A DNA stretch of 64,000 nt. Source: Chlorocebus sabaeus. Taxonomy: Eukaryota > Chordata > Mammalia > Primates > Cercopithecidae. The stretch is from assembly GCF_047675955.1 (NCBI RefSeq), contig NC_132911.1, positions 23,272,565 through 23,336,564 of the forward strand. Direction: 5' to 3'. Below are positions 55,972 to 64,000 of the stretch, in pieces. The position numbers were made by a program, and so were the translations under genes. Within the stretch, counting starts at the first letter, position 1; each line of letters opens with the position of its first letter. The notes below the pieces were generated by a model, which did no database searches, had not been told where the DNA came from, and worked only from the letters and a program-made list of their open reading frames with translations.

Positions 55972-56205
55972 AGCTCTGTGGTATAATGAAAAGAACAAGG
56001 ACTGTAGAGGAAGCATGACCTGGATATAAGTGGCAGCACTGAGGCCTTGGGAAAAGTATTTTCCAATTTTGAGCTGCAGTTTTGCCATTTATGTATTGGG
56101 GATGATGATATTTAATTTATGGGGATAGTGGAAGAATGATCTTAAATAATGTATGTGTAGTGTCAGGCCTATAATAGGTACTCAGTAAATGGCATTTATT
56201 ATTGA
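55972..56205 (-). mobile_element. MIR SINE
   Basis: Antisense MIR: GGTATAATGAAAAGAACAAGG, GAGCTGCAGTTTTGCCATTTATG, AATAGGTACTCAGTAAATGG. Confidence 0.75.
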
Positions 56206-57105
56206 CATACTAATTACTGTGTCTATTGCAATATTTTTTATAACCCACGCGTAGGGGAATCCTCACTTTTCATGCCTTTTAATTCTTGTTTTTAATGCAT
56301 GAAGCATTACCTGGGAATGTACTGCCTTTTGGGCATGGGCTCTTCTAGGCAGCTGTTGCTAATCAATGGTGACTTTGCCTTTAGAGAGGTGCTGATTGAA
56401 GGGTAAGAAATGGATGCCTCTCCAGCCTTGGCTCTGCCACATGATTGAGGAGCAGTTCCTGTGTCTTCCTAGAGTTTTTCAGTCTTTTTCAGACCCAACC
56501 CTATGACAGTGGAGGAATATGTCATTTTTTGAGGGGCTGTGTCGATGTCAAAAGAACAGAAGAGGGTGGACTGAATGGAGATGATATCTGTATCTAATGT
56601 GCTTGTTCCCTTGTACCTGACCAGGGAGGACATTACAAATGGAGGTCTTTGAAAAGTGGACATTTCAGGTGGTGCTTCCTGTTTTCTGATAGCTTTTCTC
56701 TTCCTTTTCTCCTTTACCTTTCACAGAAGACTCCACCATTCCCCATATAAAGTGTATGCCCCCAACCCCTGCACCTTAGAGGTCTGAATGCCTCTTGAAC
56801 GGGCTGAACATTGATGGGACTTGTCCCAGTTTTCATCGCTGCCTCTGGCTGAGTAGAGTTGGACTTTAATTCTCAAAATAAGGATGGAGGTGGGTGTTCT
56901 AATTTCAGTGGAATCTCTCCACAACTTTTAACTAAACTCAAGCTCACCTTATAAAGGCAGGTAACACAGTTGAGGCTTGAGGAAGGTCTATTTCTTCTCC
57001 TGGTGTGGTTGACTCAGCCTGTTGCAAAGCAAGAAAACTTATCATTCGTGATGAGTATTCCATTCCACCCTGGTGGCTACCAATGCCCTTAAGCCTCAGC
57101 CGGTT
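56206..57105. other. Unassigned sequence
   Basis: No exon or repeat family recognised. Confidence 0.45.
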
Positions 57106-57113
57106 GGTAACAG

Positions 57114-57289
<176 letters not shown>

Positions 57290-57394
57290 TAGATTTCTCA
57301 TAGTTTTAAAATATCCTTTCCATAGAATGGGGGAGGAGAAGTCCTACTTCATTCTGACACAGAATTATCTGTTCATGCGTCTATATTGCAGAGT

Positions 57395-57500
57395 AGCTTG
57401 TGGGTTTCTTCAGGGTAGGGTCTGTGTTTTATTCATCTCAGCTCTCTGTCTCTCTTACAGTGCCTGCCTCATGGAAGGCTTTAATGCATGCTTGTTGACT
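57395..57500. mobile_element. L2 3'-end-like fragment
   Basis: TTCAGGGTAGGGTCTGTGTTTTATTCATCTC...GCTTGTTGACTATATGAATAAA resembles the L2 3' end. Confidence 0.5.
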
Positions 57501-58860
57501 ATATGAATAAATTCCAAAGTTTAATTGGAATTTTTTTGGACTTCTCTTTCTTTTGTATAAATCTGGAGCTTCAACTTACAAGATTTTTTCCTAGCTCAGG
57601 TCTCCCCTTCCGGGGGGGCTCAATATCTGTAAGTCAGGTGGGCTTTGGAATTCCACATCAGGCCTGTAGAACATTTCAAAAGGTGGTTGGCTATTGATGC
57701 TCATTAATCAACTCAGTAAGTATTTACTGAGGTCCTACAATGTGCTTGGAAATGCATTAGGTGCTGGGACCAAAGGAAGTGAACAAGAGAGAGAGCCCTC
57801 CTGGAATCAACAACTTTGCTCTAAAATATTAATCTTTAGGCAACAGGGCAAAGTGAGTTTTAATAAAAGGAGGAACACACCGTGTGACTTCAGAGGAATT
57901 CTTCCTTGCTCCAGCTTGATATTTAAAATGGACTTTAGAGTTATATTATTTAGCTCTTCAATGTCTTATATAACATGCTGGACAGATAATATCTACTAGT
58001 ATGTAACACACTTGTAGGAAAAGATGATTGGAGAGGCTTTGATTTGAGAGAAGAGAAAGACAGTGAAGCTCCCTGGCTATTATGTTTGGAGAAACAGGAT
58101 GCTCCTAGATGGGGAAGGGAGAGAATGAAGGACCCGGAATTCCGGTGACTGATCTGGAGGAGTAGGGCAAGGCAGTGCAGAGTTGATAGTCACTGGATTC
58201 TCAGCTCTGCCACTCGTGAGTGGGTTAACTTCTGGCAACATCTTCAAAATTCTAAGGGTCTGACATGTTTTCATCTATAACATGGAGATTACGACACTCA
58301 TTTTTGTGAAGTTACTACTTTTTTTACTTTGACAGTTTGCCTAGATCTGTGTGACCTGTAAGCAAAGGCATTATTCTCTGTTGAAATGCAAATACTGCTG
58401 AAACATAGAAAACTATTGTTGACCATAGGCATATTGGTAAGAATTGGGGTTTATCAAATAAAAGTGGTCACTTTGGGAAACAGAGCCAAGCACCAAGATT
58501 ATGCCTCCTAGCTGGGCCAGATGTGTATGTTGAGAAGGGAGGATAAGTGTTTTACAGACATGAGCCAGAGTTTATTCTGCAGTGAGGGGAGGCTTGAGTA
58601 GCTATAGTATATAAGGAGGGAAGGAGGGCTCTGCAAATAGGAAAAAGGCCCAGGGTTTGGGATGGGAACATGAACATGAACTTGCTCCTATGCCTCCTTC
58701 ACAGTATGTTGGGCTCAGTGCATATCTCTATACACATCTGTTTCTATGTTTAACATTTTATGAAATCATCATAGGAATATAAGATGCTTCTATGAGAAAA
58801 AGTGTGCATCCATTAAAGGCAACATTTTGCCATAGAGAGATAGAAATACGAATATATAAA
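57501..58860. other. Unassigned sequence with weak MIR-like patch near 58190-58310
   Basis: No exon recognised. CTCAGCTCTGCCACTCGTGAG is MIR-like in antisense. Confidence 0.4.
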
Positions 58861-58862
58861 GA

Positions 58863-59012
58863 CAGACAGGGAGGGAGGGAGGGAGAGAGAGAGACAGAGA
58901 GAAGGGGAAGAAGAAGGGGGAGACACGGGAGAGGAGGAAAGCGAAGGGAGGGAAAGGAAAAAGAAAAGGAAATGAAAGGAAATAAAAAGAAGGAAAATAA
59001 AATGAAAGGAAA
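58863..59012 (+). repeat. Purine-rich GGGA/GGAAA tract
   Basis: About 150 bases nearly free of pyrimidines, with GGGAGGGA units then GGAAA and GAAAAGG units. Confidence 0.9.
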
Positions 59013-59492
59013 ATATATTTGGTGGTCAATGTTATGTCAAGGGCAATATACCCTATCCTGGTCTAATGGCAACATGAATATCTTGTTCTATTTATGGGTG
59101 CCACATTCTATGAAGGACATTTGTAAATCTCAGTATAACTAGGGTTGTGAGAAGCCATTTGAGAAATTACTTAAAAAAAAAAACAAGGATGTTTAACTTG
59201 GAGAAAAGTCTCAGGACCTTCAAATGAAAGTTATTTTCAAACATCTGAGGCAGAGTCGTGGGCAGAGGAAGCAGGGGCTTGTCCTCTGTATGTCAGGGAA
59301 CTCTGGGTGAAGAAGGGTCTGTGAGGGTCAGGGTCTCTTCACCCAGGATCCTGAAGGTCTGGCATGTTGGGGGAGCTTCTGTGTGTGGGAAATTAGGCTA
59401 GATGACTCCAAAGTTCCCTTCTGGGTCTAAATAGTTAACCAATTGCTTTGAGTGCAATGAGACTTAGAATAATCTATTATTAAAAATACTTT
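59013..59492. other. Unassigned sequence
   Basis: No exon or repeat family recognised. Confidence 0.45.
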
Positions 59493-59967
59493 AAAATCCA
59501 GTTATATGTTTATTGCAGCACTATTCACAATAGCAAAGACTTGGAATCAACCCAAATGTCCATCAGTGACAGATTGGATTAAGAAAATGTGGCACATATA
59601 CACCATGGAATACTATGCAGCCATAAAAAAGGATGAGTTTGTGTCCTTTGTAGGGACATGGATGCAGCTGGAAACCATCATTCTTAGCAAACTATCACAA
59701 GAACAGAAAACCAAACACCGCATGTTCTCACTCACAGGTGGGAACTGAACAATGAGATCACTTGGACTCGGGAAGGGGAACATCACACACCGGGGCCTAT
59801 CATGGGGAGGGGGGAGGGGGGAGGGATTGCATTGGGAGTTATACCTGATGTAAATGACGAGTTGATGGGTGCAGCACACCAACATGGCACAAGTATACAT
59901 ATGTAACAAACCTGCACGTTGTGCACATGTACCCTACAACTTAAAGTATAATAATAATAAATAAATT

Positions 59968-59999
<32 letters not shown>

Positions 60000-60070
60000 G
60001 AAAAAAACTCTATTAAAATGACATTATTTGTGTGATAAAAAAAAATAAATAAAAATAAAATCCAGTTATA
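59493..60070 (+). mobile_element. Young 5'-truncated L1 with TSD and probable 3' transduction
   Basis: Perfect 14-bp TSD AAAATCCAGTTATA at 59493-59506 and 60057-60070, TT/AAAA target. L1 body 59507 to about 59970 (last ORF2 codons, stop near 59748, 3' UTR with GAGATCACTTGGACTCGGG, a cercopithecine-type 3' UTR). After the first A-rich tail come 29 non-L1 bases (60008-60036), then a second A-rich tail up to the TSD. Confidence 0.93.
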
Positions 60071-60165
60071 AAATACATGTGGATTACAAAAGATTTGGGA
60101 AGTTAAGAAAAATATAAATGTGTAGAGAAAGTATTGTTCATAATCCTACGTAATGGTAGCAACTA

Positions 60166-60553
60166 CAGCCAGCCCCTGTATCTGTGGGTTCTGCATCTGC
60201 AGATTGAACCAACCATGCATGGAAAATAATTTTTAAAACCCCAATAAATAACAAAAATACAACAATAAAAATAATACAAATAAAAATGACACAATATAAC
60301 AGCTATTTGTAAAAAAAGATACAAATAAAAACAATGCAGTATAACAACTATCACAATACAGTATAACAAGTATTTAACATTTACATTGTATTAGGTGTTA
60401 TAAAAAAATCTAGAGATGATTTACAGTATAGGAGAGGATGTGCATAGATTTTATGCAATTACTGTGTCATTTTAGATCAGGGACTTGAGCATTTTAGTAT
60501 CCAAGGGAGGTCTTGAAACCAATACCTTCAGATAAGGAGGGACAAGAGTCCTA
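60166..60553 (+). mobile_element. MER2 (Tigger-type DNA transposon)
   Basis: CCCCTGTATCTGTGGGTTCTGC, ACAATATAACAGCTATTTG, TTTACATTGTATTAGGTG, CTAGAGATGATTTACAG, TTTTAGTATCCAAGGGAGGTC follow the MER2 order. Confidence 0.85.
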
Positions 60554-61373
<820 letters not shown>

Positions 61374-61756
61374 AAGAATGTTGCATATTTTACAAAATCT
61401 CTGGGAGGGCCAGATCACCAGACTGGGTGCTGCACAACTGAGAGTGAGCAGCCCATCCAGGAACGAGGTAGTTAGGACCCACCCTGAGCCATATAATGGA
61501 GCTGTCCTGGCAAAAATACCACTGCTGCCACCTTCCCCAACTGTAAATGTGTCTGGTACTGGATTCAGAAGCTCCATCCTAGCACTCAGTTACTGCCTCA
61601 TGTAATTCTCTTCTGCATCCAAGTCATGTGGATCCAATGGGTCATTTGCCTATAACTGCTGCAAGGGAGTCTGGGAAGTATATTGTTTTTGATTCTACTT
61701 TGGGAAGGTGTATTACTCAGGGTTCTCCAGAGAAACAGAAGTAATAGGAGATCTGT

Positions 61757-61874
61757 CTGTCTGTCTCTCTGTCTATCATCATCGTCATGTCTATCACCTA
61801 TCTATCATATTCATTATTATCGATCTATCTTCATTATCATCTATCTGTCTATCTGTCTGCCTGTCTGTCTGTAG
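61757..61874 (+). repeat. Compound TCTG/TCTA tetranucleotide STR
   Basis: TCTG and CTAT blocks (61757-61780, 61840-61874) with an interrupted ATC-rich middle. Confidence 0.9.
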
Positions 61875-62003
61875 AACAGGCCCACGTGGTATGGAGGCCA
61901 GGAAGTCTCATGATCTGACATCTGCGAGCTGGAGACAGGAAAGCCAGTGGTATAGTCACAGTCTGAGTGTGATGCCTGAGGATCAGCAGAACTGATAGGG
62001 TGA

Positions 62004-62309
<306 letters not shown>

Positions 62310-62645
62310 TGGTGTTTATTTCAGTTATAAAATACCTCCAGCAATTTACCTCTTACTATGTGGCCTTGTTGAGATATTTGTATTAATTCTTGTTAAGGAC
62401 TTTGTATTGACTATAGCCACATTTTGAATAGTCTGCTCCTAGAGTATACTATTAATTAATAGAGTAGCCCAATAATTCTAGTTTTTGCTTTTCAGAACAA
62501 CCTCTCTTTCTCCTCTTCTCTCTCCCTATAAATATTACAGAAAAGAAAAAATATGAGAACAGTGGATAGAATGTCTATAATGATGAGAAGCATGCACTTC
62601 GTGTGTTTTAATCCTAGTCCAAGTGTGAAGTGCTGAGAATTGGGG
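62310..62645. other. Unidentified AT-rich block within the MLT2 LTR
   Basis: Does not fit MLT2 text on either side and was not recognised as a known repeat. Confidence 0.45.
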
Positions 62646-62742
62646 AATGATGATGTAAGTCCAAAGGCCTGGGAACCAGGAGTGTCAGTGGCATAAATCC
62701 CAGTTCAAAGGCAGAAGATTGATGTCTCTGCTTTAGCAGTCA

Positions 62743-62812
62743 GGCAGAGAGAGAGAGAGAGAGAGAAAGAGAAAGAGAGACAGAGAGAGAGAGAGACAGA
62801 GAGAGGAAGAGA
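62743..62812 (+). repeat. (GA)n microsatellite
   Basis: GAGAGA tract with GAAAGA and GACAGA variants inside the MLT2 LTR. Confidence 0.93.
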
Positions 62813-63027
62813 GTTCCACCTTCCTCCACTTCTCTGTTTACTCAGGCCCTCAATAGGTTGGTGATACAACCCACATTGAGGAGGACCATCTGCTTTACTC
62901 AGTTCATTCATTCAAGTGCGAACCGTGTCCAGAAACACCCTCTCCAGCATCCCCAGAAATAATATTTAACCAGATATCTGGGCATCCCATGGCCCAGTCA
63001 AGTTGAAACATAAAATTAACCATCACA

Positions 63028-64000
63028 GAAGGTGAGACTCATATTGATGGAAGTAACAAAATAGAGAGAAGGCCTTCACAATGTAACATTTTGTCCATGG
63101 TTTATACAGGTCATACCTGTGAGTTTTGGGGATCAAATGCTAGGCTTCGAAACTGGAAGTTAACCTCAATATCTGAGCCTTTGTCTGTGCCTTCTGCTAA
63201 CTGAGGCATCTCCTGGCAAAGGCCTGTGAACCTGTACTTGTGGCAGGATAGCTCCTGTTGCTTTAGTGTTGACTGCTCGTCAGCCCATCTACGGGGCCAA
63301 AGCTGGCTTTGGCTGGGTAACATTCTCGTATGCCATATATTCAGTGGAGCTTTGTACCTATTACATGCTTGTGATAATTTTTAAAGAAAAATTTTGATAT
63401 TCTTTTATTTTAAATGACTGTTATTAAACACTCTAAAAAGGCAAATTTGTTGGATAACTTCATAGCTCTTTAAGATGACTTGTTCTTCTATAATGAAACC
63501 AAGTTTTCTTTTTTGAAAAGTCCTTGAAGGTATTCTCCATGCCCTTCTTAGTACTGCAAGAAGTGATTTTTAAAAAAGTAAACTGTGATGTTTGGCTCAT
63601 TATGAAAATGCTATATGAGTTACAACTGAGTTTATTTTAGATGCAATTCAAATCCTACCTTTACAATTTTATAATGAGGAATTTTATAATGAGTGTCTCT
63701 CTGTCTAGTAAGTGGTTGGCTTTCAGGTCAGGAAAGAAACAACTACTCCAGCAACACATCACCCTTCAACTCCTCTTTGGTGCCTTTCCCCAGCAAACCT
63801 TCCCACTCAAGCAAAGTCACTATAAATTGGCAACCCATTAACTAGTAAGTACGGTATGTTCCAGGAGTACCACCTCTCCCTCCCGCACCCCATCGCATGG
63901 ATACTTACTTTTTAATCTGTCAGGAAACAATGAGCTCTTTAAATTATTTGTCTGAATTTACTCTCTGTAAACTAGAAAGGGAACTACATACCAGGAAGGC
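63028..64000. other. Unassigned sequence to the window edge
   Basis: No exon, RNA or repeat family recognised; AT-rich after 63370. Confidence 0.45.

Noticed and set aside
60008..60036. The 29 bases between L1 tails as ordinary flanking DNA
   Set aside because: The right TSD copy lies beyond them and the second A-tail, so they are inside the insertion.

Overview
The window is repeat-rich primate nuclear DNA, almost certainly from an Old World monkey (Cercopithecidae). Two young Alus (20038-20348 and 39784-40085) carry a diagnostic pattern I know from macaque/baboon AluYR-type elements: GGCCGG near the start of the right arm, CTCGCCCGGCTAG at the linker, CCGTCTCGGCC and GGCTTGAGCC. Both have perfect 14-15 bp target-site duplications (TSDs). 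A young L1 3' end at 59507 carries the cercopithecine-type 3' UTR. I found no protein-coding exon I could defend and no functional RNA gene. The window reads as intergenic or intronic sequence built from nested transposable elements of many ages.

Layout. 1-12.7 kb: old L1/HAL1-type remnants split by Alus, an MLT1-type LTR, an MSTA-like solo LTR with a 5-bp TSD, a MIR and a large GAA.TTC tract. 12.756-18.904 kb: near full-length but dead plus-strand L1PA with TSD, keeping the ~129-bp 5' UTR segment known as the ZNF93 target. 18.9-24.8 kb: mostly single-copy DNA with an AluYR, an expanded TTCC microsatellite grown from an Alu tail, a small CpG-rich island with a CTCF-like motif, and an inverted partial copy of that island's edge. 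24.812-29.968 kb: minus-strand L1PA with a ~1-kb internal deletion, inserted in the terminal repeat of a hAT-type transposon that also holds an LTR, which in turn holds an Alu. 30-44 kb: Alus, MST and THE1 solo LTRs, L1M and L2 pieces. 44-50 kb: a mostly unassigned stretch, then a MIR/L2 block carrying a striking 104-bp inverted duplication, then a MADE1 MITE inside a MIR. 50-57 kb: HAL1-like and L2 remnants; one AluJ there contains a 27-nt piece of U6 snRNA. 57-64 kb: unassigned DNA, a young L1 with a probable short 3' transduction, MER2, and an MLT2-type LTR broken by an Alu plus unidentified sequence.

There is no multi-gene system here. The most unusual signals are two independent inverted, locally templated insertions (21601-21840 from 23697-23921; 47654-47757 from 46977-47080), the CpG/CTCF-like island beside the first, the U6 fragment, and the L1 structures. 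Subfamily names come from recalled consensus patterns and should be confirmed with RepeatMasker.
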